This document shows positions 56,470 to 64,000 of a stretch of 64,000 nt of DNA, piece after piece. The notes under the pieces are model-generated. The model searched no databases and was not told the DNA's origin. It was given only the letters and a program-made list of their open reading frames with translations. Numbering within the stretch: position 1 is the first letter of the stretch; each line of letters starts with the position of its first letter. The DNA is from Lewinellaceae bacterium (GTDB taxonomy: Bacteria; Bacteroidota; Bacteroidia; Chitinophagales; Saprospiraceae): contig JACJYA010000007.1 of assembly GCA_020636315.1 (NCBI GenBank), positions 186,001 through 250,000 of the forward strand, read 5' to 3'. The translations under genes and the position numbers were made by a program.

Positions 56470-58858
56470 ATTTTATCTCTATTAACGTCACCCCGTCTCC
56501 TCCCTGCTGCTGTTCCGGATGCCGGATATCCATGGGCACGTTATACTCTTTGAGTTTTTTGCGAACTGCTTTGCGCAGTACTCCATTGCCTTTACCATGG
56601 ACGATCTGCAGGTGGTTGGTATTGGAGATCAGGGCCTGATCGACAAAATCTTCCACCACTTTCAGTGCTTCATCATAGCGCATGCCGCGAATATCGAGTT
56701 TGGATTCGAACCCGGCGGCCTGGGCCGCCATATCAGCCTGTACACTCCGGGTGCTCTGTACCTCCAGTGGGGCCCTGGCATGCTGAAGGTCTCTCAGCTT
56801 GATCGTCATTCTCATCTGGCCCATGGTAACTACGGCTTTATTCCGATCGATAGATTCCACAGTCCCGGTAGCACCTCCGGTGCGCAGTTTGACAAAATCT
56901 CCTACTTCAATGGTTTCCCTCTTATCCTCCCTGGCGACTGGTTTGTAATAGATCTCTTCTCTGAGCCCGCCGACTTCTTCGGACAACTGTTTGCGCTCTT
57001 CCCGGGCCTTCATAGCTGCCTCCTTGGCCTTTTCAAGGTTTTGTTGTTCCTTGATCTCCCGGATCAGGCGTTCCATATCTTTATTGTCCCGGGCGGCCTG
57101 CTGCAGGGCCTGTTCCTTCAACTCCAGCTTCATTTTCTTCCGGCGGTATTCCAGTTCCCTGTGCAGCTGTTCATAGTTTTTGATCAGCTTGTCAAGTTTA
57201 TCTTCCCGCTCCTTCATTACCCGAAGCTTGTCCTCCAGTTCTTGTTTTTCCTGTTGGAGGTCCACAAGGAGTTGGTCAACCGCCTTTTCGTTTTTGCCGG
57301 TGCGGTGTTTCGCATAATCCAGCACTTTCTTGCTCAATCCGCTTTTTTCAGCGATCTCATAAGCGTAGGAACTTCCCGGCCTGCCGACCTGCAGTTCATA
57401 AGTAGGCGAAAGGCTTTCTTTATCAAAATACATTGACCCGTTGACTATACCCCTGGTTTTGAAAGCGAATATCTTCAGGTTACTGTAATGAGTTGTAATT
57501 ACCCCGAATACTTTTTTGTGATTGAGCTGCTGAAGAATTGCCTCGGCAATGGCGCCTCCGATTTTGGGGTCTGTCCCTGACCCGAATTCATCGATCAGCA
57601 CGAGGGAATCCGGGCCGGCCTGGTTCAGGAATTTCCGCATGTTCTCCAAATGGGAGCTGTAGGTGCTCAAGTCATCTTCAATTGACTGCTGGTCTCCTAT
57701 GTCGGCGAACAACTCCCGAAAGGTTCCCATTTCCGAACCTTCATTCATCGGGACCAACAGGCCGGACTGGAGCATCAGCTGCATCAGCCCCACCGACTTA
57801 AGGGTAATGGATTTCCCTCCTGCATTCGGGCCGCTGAGCATCAGGACCCGGTTCTCTCCAAAGAGCACAAAATCAAAGGGTATCGTTGGCTTGCCCAGGT
57901 TCTTATTCTTGAGGTACAGTAAGGGGTGCCTCCCCTGCTGAATGCCGAAATGAGGCTTATCAAAAACCTTGGGCTTTATGGCATTCATCTGCCGGGCCAG
58001 CCGGGCCTTGGCCTGAATAAAATCAAAATGCCCCAATACGTCCTGATAGATACGTATCTGTGGCACATAGGGCCGCAGTTCAGCACTCAATTCCCGCAGA
58101 ATACGATAGATCTCACGCCGCTCCTCCGTTTCCAGGTCAAAAATGTCATTATTGATCTCGATGATAGCTTCCGGTTCGATGAAAGCCGTCTTGCCGGTAG
58201 TGGATTCATCGTGGATAATGCCTCTTATCTTGCGCTTGTGCTCGGAAGGGACGCTCAATACCCGGCGGCCATTGCGAAAGCTCTCGATATTGTCGGACAA
58301 CCATCCTTTATTCCGGTATTCATTGATGATGATCCTGAACTGGCGTTCCAGTTCTTTCTGTTTAGACTGTATCTGGCGACGGATCCTGAGTAAATCCGGA
58401 GAGGCATCAGGACGAATATTCCCCTCTTCATCAACCACTTTCTCAATGGCTTCGATGAGGGCGTCATCGAAAGAAAGTTCCCGGATATTGGCATACAGCG
58501 CAGGATAGGTTTCCCTGCGCCCTCCTTTAAAGAATTTGAAAATATTGCGGGCGAAAACCAGGACAGAACGAATATTGCGCAAGCCTTCCTCAGGAAGCAC
58601 ATAGCCTTCCACTTCCAGCATACGCAATTCTTCTGAGATAACCTGATAGGCTGTTATGGGAAAGTGGTCCTTCTCATCGATAGAAAGCCTGAATTCGCGG
58701 GTTTCATCCAGGCTGCGTTCGATCAGCCCGACATCGGAGACCGGCCTGAGGTTTCTGGCGGCGTCCGCTCCGAGCTCACCCAGGCATTCCTTTTCCAGCA
58801 ATTCCAGCACCTTGTCAAACTCCAGCTTTTCGTACAGATCTCGGGGTAACAGTTGCAT
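56468..58858 (-). CDS. mutS2: Endonuclease/ATPase MutS2
   Basis: 796 residues. It lacks the mismatch-reading domain of MutS, starts with the core and clamp (about 1-300), and then has the ATPase with GPNAGGKSITLKSVGL (Walker A), DIGDQQSIEDDLSTYSSH and VLIDEFGSGTDPKIG (Walker B). A long coiled coil follows (about 510-640: ELEDKLRVMKEREDKLDKL). The C-terminal Smr endonuclease domain has LDIRGMRYDEAL and QIVHGKGNGVLRKAV. MutS2 suppresses homologous recombination in some bacteria and splits collided ribosomes in others. It is monocistronic and divergent from aroC (179 bp). Confidence 0.95.
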   Translation of the reverse strand: MQLLPRDLYEKLEFDKVLELLEKECLGELGADAARNLRPVSDVGLIERSLDETREFRLSIDEKDHFPITAYQVISEELRMLEVEGYVLPEEGLRNIRSVLVFARNIFKFFKGGRRETYPALYANIRELSFDDALIEAIEKVVDEEGNIRPDASPDLLRIRRQIQSKQKELERQFRIIINEYRNKGWLSDNIESFRNGRRVLSVPSEHKRKIRGIIHDESTTGKTAFIEPEAIIEINNDIFDLETEERREIYRILRELSAELRPYVPQIRIYQDVLGHFDFIQAKARLARQMNAIKPKVFDKPHFGIQQGRHPLLYLKNKNLGKPTIPFDFVLFGENRVLMLSGPNAGGKSITLKSVGLMQLMLQSGLLVPMNEGSEMGTFRELFADIGDQQSIEDDLSTYSSHLENMRKFLNQAGPDSLVLIDEFGSGTDPKIGGAIAEAILQQLNHKKVFGVITTHYSNLKIFAFKTRGIVNGSMYFDKESLSPTYELQVGRPGSSYAYEIAEKSGLSKKVLDYAKHRTGKNEKAVDQLLVDLQQEKQELEDKLRVMKEREDKLDKLIKNYEQLHRELEYRRKKMKLELKEQALQQAARDNKDMERLIREIKEQQNLEKAKEAAMKAREERKQLSEEVGGLREEIYYKPVAREDKRETIEVGDFVKLRTGGATGTVESIDRNKAVVTMGQMRMTIKLRDLQHARAPLEVQSTRSVQADMAAQAAGFESKLDIRGMRYDEALKVVEDFVDQALISNTNHLQIVHGKGNGVLRKAVRKKLKEYNVPMDIRHPEQQQGGDGVTLIEIK

Positions 58859-59002
58859 CTATTTGCCATTTTTTCCAGCACCGCGAAGATAAGGCATTCA
58901 GCAGTAAAAAACAGGCTGTTTTTTCCTTATCCACATCGGCTTGGATTTATTGCTTCGGTCTTAGAAAACAATAAATGCCACGAAGAGTTCCATTCGACTT
59001 AT

Positions 59003-59010
59003 TAACTTTG
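59003..59010 (+). promoter_or_regulatory. TAnnTTTG promoter element of aroC
   Basis: TAACTTTG is an exact match, 27 bases before the GTG start at 59038; no clear -33 box. Confidence 0.5.
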
Positions 59011-59037
59011 TGCCATTATTAAATAAGAGAAAAGGCT

Positions 59038-60117
59038 GTGGCAGGTAATACTTTTGGACAAGCATTCAGAATAACGACTTTCGGCGAGTCTCACGGGCGG
59101 GCCATCGGGCTCATTCTGGACGGATGCCCCGCCGGGCTACCCATCGACGAAGAATACATACAGGCGGAGCTACAGCGCCGCCGGCCCGGGCAATCCAGTA
59201 TTGTTACCCAACGAAAGGAAGCAGACAGGATGGAGATCCTCTCCGGCGTTTTCGACGGCAAGGCCACCGGAACACCGATCGCCATGGTGATCTTCAATGC
59301 CGATGCCCGGTCTCGGGACTACGGCCATATTGCCGATAAATTCAGGCCTTCCCACGCCGATTTCACCTACCACGCCAAATACGGGCTGAGGGATTACCGG
59401 GGGGGTGGCCGTTCATCCGCCCGGGAGACTGCCGCCCGGGTAGCCGCCGGAGCAATTGCCAAACTGTTGCTGCGCCAAAGCGGCATCGATATCCGGGCAT
59501 TTGTAAGCCAGGTCGGCCATTTATCCCTGGAAGCCCCCTATGCCTCCCTCGACCTTTCTATGGTGGAATCCAACCCGGTCCGATGCCCGGACCCCGCCAT
59601 GGCGAAGGAAATGGAATCCCTGATCCGGGAGGTCCGCAAAGCAGGAGATACCATAGGAGGAGTGGTCAGTTGTGTGATATCCGGTTGCCCACCTGGCCTG
59701 GGCGATCCCGTTTTTGACAAACTTCACGCCAACCTGGGCCGCGCAATGCTGAGCATTAACGCCTGTAAGGGCTTTGAATACGGTTCAGGGTTCGAAGGAG
59801 TAAAAATGCGGGGTTCACAACACAATGACCACTTTTACATGGATGGCGACAAAGTGCGGACCGACACCAACCACTCAGGAGGGATACAGGGAGGCATTTC
59901 CAATGGAATGGACATCTATTTCCGCCTGGCCTTTAAGCCGGTGGCCACGATTGTTGCCCCACAGGAGTCTGTAAACGAAGCCGGAGAATCAGTTGTTGTG
60001 GAAGGAAAAGGCAGGCATGACCCCTGCGTCGTCCCACGGGCAGTGCCCATTGTGGAAGCAATGGCAGCTCTGGTGCTCGCCGACCACCTGCTGCTTCAGA
60101 GATTGGTAAAGCTATAA
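59038..60117 (+). CDS. aroC: Chorismate synthase
   Basis: 359 residues starting at GTG (59038), which gives the family N-terminus MAGNTFGQAFRITTFGESHG. Further motifs are GCPAGLPIDEEYIQAELQRR, the FMN-site RPSHADFTYHAKYGLRDYRG, GGGRSSARETAARVAAGAI and GGIQGGISNGMDI. It uses reduced FMN to turn EPSP into chorismate, the last common step of aromatic biosynthesis. It stands alone, divergent from mutS2, and ends four bases before the convergent ribH stop. Its TAA stop lies in TAAGAGCTT. Confidence 0.97.
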   Translation: MAGNTFGQAFRITTFGESHGRAIGLILDGCPAGLPIDEEYIQAELQRRRPGQSSIVTQRKEADRMEILSGVFDGKATGTPIAMVIFNADARSRDYGHIADKFRPSHADFTYHAKYGLRDYRGGGRSSARETAARVAAGAIAKLLLRQSGIDIRAFVSQVGHLSLEAPYASLDLSMVESNPVRCPDPAMAKEMESLIREVRKAGDTIGGVVSCVISGCPPGLGDPVFDKLHANLGRAMLSINACKGFEYGSGFEGVKMRGSQHNDHFYMDGDKVRTDTNHSGGIQGGISNGMDIYFRLAFKPVATIVAPQESVNEAGESVVVEGKGRHDPCVVPRAVPIVEAMAALVLADHLLLQRLVKL

Positions 60118-60121
60118 GAGC

Positions 60122-60637
60122 TTAAAACCCAATTTTTGATTTGCCCCCTTTCATGCTTTTTTTCAGGCTGGCCATCCGGATGGCGGTAACGGCGGCCTCT
60201 ATCCCTTTGTTGCCATGTTTCCCTCCCGCCCGGTCAAGCGCCTGTTCTTCTGTGTCGGGAGTGAGGACGCCAAAGACGAACGGCCGGCCATAAACCATGC
60301 TCAGGTTGACCAGCCCGTTAGCCACCGCATAATTGATGTATTCGTTATGCCGGGTTTCTCCTTTGATCACACACCCCAGGCAGATCACGGCATCTACCTT
60401 GTGGGCATCAACCAGCAATTTGGCGCCGGCCGGCAACTCAAAAGAACCGGGAACCTGCACCACGTGAATATTTGCTTCTTTGGCGCCGTGCTGAACAAGG
60501 GTATCATAACATCCTTCGTACAGGGCATGGGTCACCCTGGCATTCCACTCCGCAACTACAATGCCGAAAGATAGCTCACCGGCAGAAGGTAAATCCGCCT
60601 CGTTGTAATCAGAAAGGTTTTTTAATGCACTTGCCAT
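60122..60637 (-). CDS. ribH: 6,7-dimethyl-8-ribityllumazine synthase
   Basis: The ATG at 60635-60637 gives 171 residues. The lumazine synthase motifs are FGIVVAEWNARVTHALYEG, VQVPGSFELPAGAKLL, AVICLGCVIKGETRHNEYI and FGVLTPDTEEQALDRAGGKHGNKG (His for proton transfer). It joins the pyrimidine intermediate with 3,4-dihydroxy-2-butanone 4-phosphate in riboflavin synthesis and forms icosahedral or pentameric shells. An ATG at 60655 would add six residues. The TPR gene lies 111 bp upstream on the same strand, so cotranscription is possible. Confidence 0.96.
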   Translation of the reverse strand: MASALKNLSDYNEADLPSAGELSFGIVVAEWNARVTHALYEGCYDTLVQHGAKEANIHVVQVPGSFELPAGAKLLVDAHKVDAVICLGCVIKGETRHNEYINYAVANGLVNLSMVYGRPFVFGVLTPDTEEQALDRAGGKHGNKGIEAAVTAIRMASLKKSMKGGKSKIGF

Positions 60638-60748
60638 AATCGATGTTTTGGTCAAAGAAGATCGGGCCCTTCAGAAAAGCAGAAGGGGTAAGGAAGCGAT
60701 CAAAGCAGCCCCCTTACCCCCTTTCGTGATCAGCACAGGCCAAGGGCA

Positions 60749-61444
60749 CTAGCCCTTTGCCTCCACCCGGGTGATATACTTTTCAATATCTCTGCCAACC
60801 TGAGAATCGGGATACTTTGCCAGAATCTCCTGGTAAGCTTTTTTTGCCTCGGCAAAATTGCCGTTGTACTCATGCAACAGCCCCACTTTTTTCAGGTAAT
60901 AGGGAGTGAGAAAATCGTTATCCCCCTCATTGACGGCCTTTTTGTAATATTTCATGGCGCTATCGAAATCTTTCAGTTCAGAATAAGCATCGCCCATAGC
61001 GCCATACTTCATGATAGGCATAATACTGCCCCTGGCGCTGAAATCACTAAGATAATCAATGGCAGCCTGGTATTTGCCCAGGTTGAGGTAGGAAACACCG
61101 GCGTAATATTTGGCCGTATTGCCGGCTGCCGTACCTCCATAGTTGCCGATGATATCCAAAAAGCCCATATAGCCGCCACCCGGGTTGGTCAGTGCCAGAG
61201 CGAACGAATCGCGCTCAAACTGCTCCTGAGCCTTGAACATTTGCTCGGCGGCTTCCGCCTGGCGTGGTTTTTTGTAGAAATTGTTATAGGCAAAAACCCC
61301 ACCGACAGCCAGGACGAGAGCCACCAGCACCCCGAAAATAAGCTTCTGGTTCTCATCTATAAAACTCTGGGCACTGTCTCTAACCTCAACTATGTCAACC
61401 AAGGTCTCATCCGCCTTCTTCTGATTTCTTTTTCTTCTAGCCAT
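60749..61444 (-). CDS. TPR protein with one membrane helix (YfgM-like)
   Basis: 231 residues: a Lys/Arg-rich cytoplasmic head (1-30), one membrane helix (about 36-53, IFGVLVALVLAVGGVFAY), and a periplasmic part of four or five TPR units: FAYNNF, YYAGVSYLNLGKYQAAIDYL, MGDAYSELKDFDSAMKYYKK, PYYLKKVGLLHEYNGNFAEAKKAYQ and ending VGRDIEKYITRVEAKG. The layout is that of YfgM, which links the secretion machinery with periplasmic chaperones in proteobacteria; direct orthology is not proven. It lies between pdhA and ribH. Confidence 0.87.
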   Translation of the reverse strand: MARRKRNQKKADETLVDIVEVRDSAQSFIDENQKLIFGVLVALVLAVGGVFAYNNFYKKPRQAEAAEQMFKAQEQFERDSFALALTNPGGGYMGFLDIIGNYGGTAAGNTAKYYAGVSYLNLGKYQAAIDYLSDFSARGSIMPIMKYGAMGDAYSELKDFDSAMKYYKKAVNEGDNDFLTPYYLKKVGLLHEYNGNFAEAKKAYQEILAKYPDSQVGRDIEKYITRVEAKG

Positions 61445-61523
61445 TTTATTTTATCAATTTTCAATGCGGTTTGAAAAAGCCACGCAAAAATAAATAAAGT
61501 TTTCTATCCTACCCTTTTTTGAC

Positions 61524-61566
61524 AAAAAAAAACCGGCGGCCGGGTTAACACCTCCCGCCGCCGGTT
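61524..61566 (-). terminator. Rho-independent terminator of pdhA
   Basis: AACCGGCGGC (61531-61540) and GCCGCCGGTT (61557-61566) form a 10-bp G+C-rich stem; on the minus strand a run of nine T residues follows. It ends 21 bp after the pdhA stop. Confidence 0.85.
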
Positions 61567-61586
61567 ATGTTCTATCTTGGTTAGGG

Positions 61587-62636
61587 TCAATCTACAATGA
61601 ACGGATAGTCTTCCTGAACATAGTTTTCATCCCACAAGGCAGAGGGTTCAGGATAATCAGACTCCTCGGCGAATTTTACCGCCTCGGCAACCTCTTTCTT
61701 GATCTTATCCTGAATGCTCTTGAGGTCTTCTTCGGTAGCGAGTGACTCTTTGACGGCAGCCTCCTCGATCATCTTGATCGGATCCCGGTCCTTGTACTCC
61801 TGGACTTCTTCTTTGGTGCGATATTTGGCGGGATCGGATACGGAGTGCCCCTTGTACCGGTAGGTACGCATTTCAAGCAGGTATGGGCCTTTGCCCGCAC
61901 GGATATGCTCCGCCGCTCTGGATACGGCCTCGTGTACTGCGGCTGGGTCCATGCCGTCAACCGGTTCTCCGGGCATATCATAAGACTCTCCAAGCTTGTA
62001 CAGCTCGGTGACGTTACTGGTGCGCTTAACACTGGTGCCCATGGCGTAGCCGTTATTTTCCACGACATACAAAACCGGAAGCTTCCAGCTCATCGCCATG
62101 TTAAAAGACTCGTGAAGAGCACCCTGGCGGGCGGCTCCGTCACCAAACATAGTGACGCACAGGTTATCCGTCCCTTTGTATTTTTCTGCAAAAGCAATCC
62201 CGGTGCCGATGGGTATCTGAGCGCCGACAATACCATTGCCGCCGAAGTAGCGGTGCTCGGCGGAAAAAAAGTGCATAGACCCGCCTTTGCCTTTAACAAT
62301 GCCGGTTTTCTTTCCGAACAGCTCAGCCATACAGGCATTGGTGGAACACCCTCTGCCCAGGGCTATCCCGTGCTGGCGATAGGCCGTCACAATGGCGTCT
62401 TCCGGCCGTATCGCCGATTCCAGGCCGGCGGCTACTGCTTCCTGCCCTATATAAACATGACAGAAGCCACGGATCTTCTGTTGCCCGTACATCATTAGGG
62501 CACGCTCTTCAAACTTGCGGATTCTGAGCATCAGCTCATACCAGTTCAGGTACATCTCCTTATCGTGCTTCACTTTTCCGGGCTTGGATTGTTTCTTGCT
62601 GGCGGTTTTTTTCTTGTTACCGGTTGCTGTGTCCAT
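61587..62636 (-). CDS. pdhA: Pyruvate dehydrogenase E1 component, alpha subunit
   Basis: 349 residues. A Lys-rich head (1-25) precedes the E1 alpha core with RIRKFEERALMMYGQQKIRGF, YRQHGIALGRG, KGKGGSMHFFS, the thiamine-diphosphate motif GDGAARQGALHESFNMAM ... NNGYAMGTS, and YRYKGHSVSDPAKYRT near the end. With the beta subunit it decarboxylates pyruvate and reductively acetylates the E2 lipoyl group. The beta subunit is not in the window, so it must be encoded elsewhere, as is usual in Bacteroidota. It has its own terminator and is divergent from the reductase gene (258 bp). Confidence 0.95.
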   Translation of the reverse strand: MDTATGNKKKTASKKQSKPGKVKHDKEMYLNWYELMLRIRKFEERALMMYGQQKIRGFCHVYIGQEAVAAGLESAIRPEDAIVTAYRQHGIALGRGCSTNACMAELFGKKTGIVKGKGGSMHFFSAEHRYFGGNGIVGAQIPIGTGIAFAEKYKGTDNLCVTMFGDGAARQGALHESFNMAMSWKLPVLYVVENNGYAMGTSVKRTSNVTELYKLGESYDMPGEPVDGMDPAAVHEAVSRAAEHIRAGKGPYLLEMRTYRYKGHSVSDPAKYRTKEEVQEYKDRDPIKMIEEAAVKESLATEEDLKSIQDKIKKEVAEAVKFAEESDYPEPSALWDENYVQEDYPFIVD

Positions 62637-62894
62637 AGAACGGTTTTGTTTTGGCGAATTTGTGGACGCAAAGCTCCACGGGTTAATGCAATTGAGTGTC
62701 CTTAAATATACTGCAAATTAGTAGCAGCACATAAAAGGGGGGATAAAAACTATCTGACTCGGTGTTAAAACACACGAAACATTCCCTTGTTTGCAGAAAA
62801 GGCAACCAGTTACTTCCCTTTTCTGCCGGGATAAGCCGCAAAGAAAACATATTTTGGCATTTTTGCCAAGTTTGGCGGGCCAATACCATTGCCG

Positions 62895-63962
62895 ATGAAC
62901 AGCAGAATCCATTTCCGGGTTTTAGAAAAGAGGCGCGAAACCTCCGACACCGTAAGCCTTGTCTTACAGGGTATTGAAGGTCCTGTCGATTATAAAGCCG
63001 GCCAGTTTCTGACCTTGCTTCTGGAAATTGACGGCAGGGAAATTCGCCGTTCCTATTCCTTTTCCTCCTGTCCGGGCATTGACCCCTATCCCGTGATTAC
63101 CGTAAAGCGAAAACCGAATGGAGTGGCATCCACTTACCTCGTGGAAAAAATCCAACCCGGCCAAGTCCTGGCTGCTTATCCTCCTGCCGGACAGTTCCTT
63201 TTGCCTTCCTGGCCCAATGGCCCCCACCAGTTGGTCATGATAGCCGGAGGCAGCGGCATTACTCCTGTCTTTTCTCTCATCAAATCCGCACTGGCCCACA
63301 CAACTGCCTTTAAGGTGCTGCTGATCTACGCCAGCCGGAACGAGCAAAACCTCATTTTCGGACGGGAATTGCTGCAATGGCTCTCCGGGTACCCCACGCG
63401 GTTCAGAACCCTTTTCTTACTGAGTACCCCACAGGAAGAACCGGTGCACCGGGAACAAGGCGGGCACGTGGAAATACGCCCGGGCCGGTTGGGCAACGCT
63501 CTCCTGGAAGAGCTCATCCTGGAAAACGTACCGGCCGGACAACCCGCGGATTTCTACCTTTGCGGCCCTCCCGGCTTGCTGCTAAAATCTGAGATGACTC
63601 TTCGGTTTATGGGATATGCCGCCGCCCGGATACATAAAGAAGTATTCATCATCACCCACCCCTTCCGCCCACCTTCGGAACTGTTCCCTTCCGGAACGGT
63701 TACCTTGTTCAGGGGTAAAGAGCGGATATCTTTTCCGATCGAAGCAGGCCAAACCATTCTGGAGGCGGCCGAAAGCACAGGTTTAGAACTCCCTCACAGC
63801 TGCCGCAGCGGGATCTGTACAAGTTGTACTGCCCGGTGCCGGGCCGGAGAAGTAATGATGTATCTCCCCGACGGGCCGTTAAGCAGTGCTGCCACCAAAG
63901 GCGTAATACAGACCTGTGTGGGGTATCCGCTTACAGAACATACCGAAATAAGCCTGGATTAA
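62895..63962 (+). CDS. FAD- and 2Fe-2S-dependent oxidoreductase (ferredoxin reductase/PaaE type)
   Basis: The ATG at 62895 gives 355 residues. The FAD domain has RRSYSFSSCPG (FAD-binding RxYS), the NAD(P) domain has MIAGGSGITPVFSLIK and FYLCGPPGLL. The C-terminal ferredoxin domain (about 270-355) has the four Fe-S cysteines in SCRSGICTSCTARC and QTCVG. These proteins pass electrons from NADPH to an oxygenase or other acceptor; the partner is not in the window. It is related to PaaE of phenylacetyl-CoA epoxidase and to methane/phenol oxygenase reductases. A TTG at 62889 in the same frame would add two residues. Confidence 0.9.
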   Translation: MNSRIHFRVLEKRRETSDTVSLVLQGIEGPVDYKAGQFLTLLLEIDGREIRRSYSFSSCPGIDPYPVITVKRKPNGVASTYLVEKIQPGQVLAAYPPAGQFLLPSWPNGPHQLVMIAGGSGITPVFSLIKSALAHTTAFKVLLIYASRNEQNLIFGRELLQWLSGYPTRFRTLFLLSTPQEEPVHREQGGHVEIRPGRLGNALLEELILENVPAGQPADFYLCGPPGLLLKSEMTLRFMGYAAARIHKEVFIITHPFRPPSELFPSGTVTLFRGKERISFPIEAGQTILEAAESTGLELPHSCRSGICTSCTARCRAGEVMMYLPDGPLSSAATKGVIQTCVGYPLTEHTEISLD

Positions 63963-64000
63963 AACGGCTCAGCCAGTACATCATTGATACAGGCCATTGA
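63959..64000 (-). CDS. Possible C-terminus of a gene running into the window from the right
   Basis: On the minus strand the frame is open from the window edge to a TAA at 63959-63961 (13 residues ending NDVLAEPF). Its stop overlaps the stop of the reductase gene by two bases, as seen for convergent genes. Too short to recognise. Confidence 0.3.
   Translation of the reverse strand, partial: SMACINDVLAEPF

Noticed and set aside
60685..60720. GGGGTAAGG/CCTTACCCC inverted repeat between the TPR and ribH genes as a terminator
   Set aside because: Loop of 18 bases, only 9 bp of stem and no clear T-run on the minus strand; a chance pairing is possible.
62864..62875. GCCAA-GT-TTGGC palindrome upstream of the oxidoreductase
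   Set aside because: Arms of only 5 bp and no promoter element in register.
1..64000. Defence, phage or secretion-system gene cluster
   Set aside because: I looked for nucleases, reverse transcriptases, toxin-antitoxin pairs, integrases and structural phage genes on both strands and saw none that could be supported.

Overview
The window reads as chromosomal DNA from a member of the Bacteroidota, most likely the Saprospiria (Lewinella/Phaeodactylibacter-like). Three large secreted proteins end in type IX secretion (T9SS) sorting domains. DUF5777 and DUF4249 proteins and an S46 dipeptidyl-peptidase are present. Promoters fit TTG-N20/21-TAnnTTTG, and almost no gene has a Shine-Dalgarno (SD) site. 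Placement below phylum is inference. No phage, CRISPR array, insertion-sequence transposase or recognisable defence system was found.

Layout. 0-3 kb: the end of a GH88/GH105 glycosidase, a gutted ABC-permease pseudogene, and about 0.9 kb of decayed minus-strand tRNA-Pro-like and tRNA-Ser-like repeats. 3-10.4 kb: an alpha/beta hydrolase, an overlapping LytTR regulator/sensor kinase pair, a VWA protein, a secreted kelch-like T9SS protein and folA. 10.4-13.7 kb: a minus-strand envelope cluster of two c-type haem lipoproteins, an OB-fold protein, YceI and a DUF5777 barrel. 13.9-28.5 kb: maeB, a 1606-residue T9SS protein with five cupredoxin domains, ppk2, an 8-bp minisatellite, an S4 protein, a MATE transporter, oligopeptidase B and an FG-GAP T9SS protein. 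28.5-40 kb: a MITE-like element, an NhaC antiporter with an unusual N-terminus, a DPP11-type peptidase, dnaK, a two-component pair, a barrel protein and a DUF4249 lipoprotein. 39.8-64 kb: mostly housekeeping genes (panB, mltG, RNase D, acyl-CoA carboxylase, a methyltransferase, a GT39-TPR fusion, an aminotransferase, GlcNAc-type kinase, pfkA, prfB, an FKBP, NrnA, ndk, mutS2, aroC, ribH, a TPR protein, pdhA, a flavin/2Fe-2S reductase).

How the genes fit together. The metabolic genes are a typical aerobic heterotroph set, covering glycolysis, pyruvate oxidation, malate-to-pyruvate flux, propionyl-CoA carboxylation and synthesis of folate, pantothenate, riboflavin and aromatics. Peptidases, a polysaccharide-degrading enzyme and an amino-sugar kinase suggest life on polymers. 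The redox-related secreted proteins (haem lipoproteins, YceI, the cupredoxin protein) are the least explained part.

Most interesting items: the five-cupredoxin secreted protein; the decaying tRNA-like array; a pair of opposite hairpins upstream of panB with compensatory base changes; the haem-lipoprotein/YceI/DUF5777 cluster; the 19-bp palindrome on the amino-sugar-kinase promoter; and the +1 programmed frameshift in prfB, which also has an SD-led start. Functions are read from sequence motifs only; no database search was possible.
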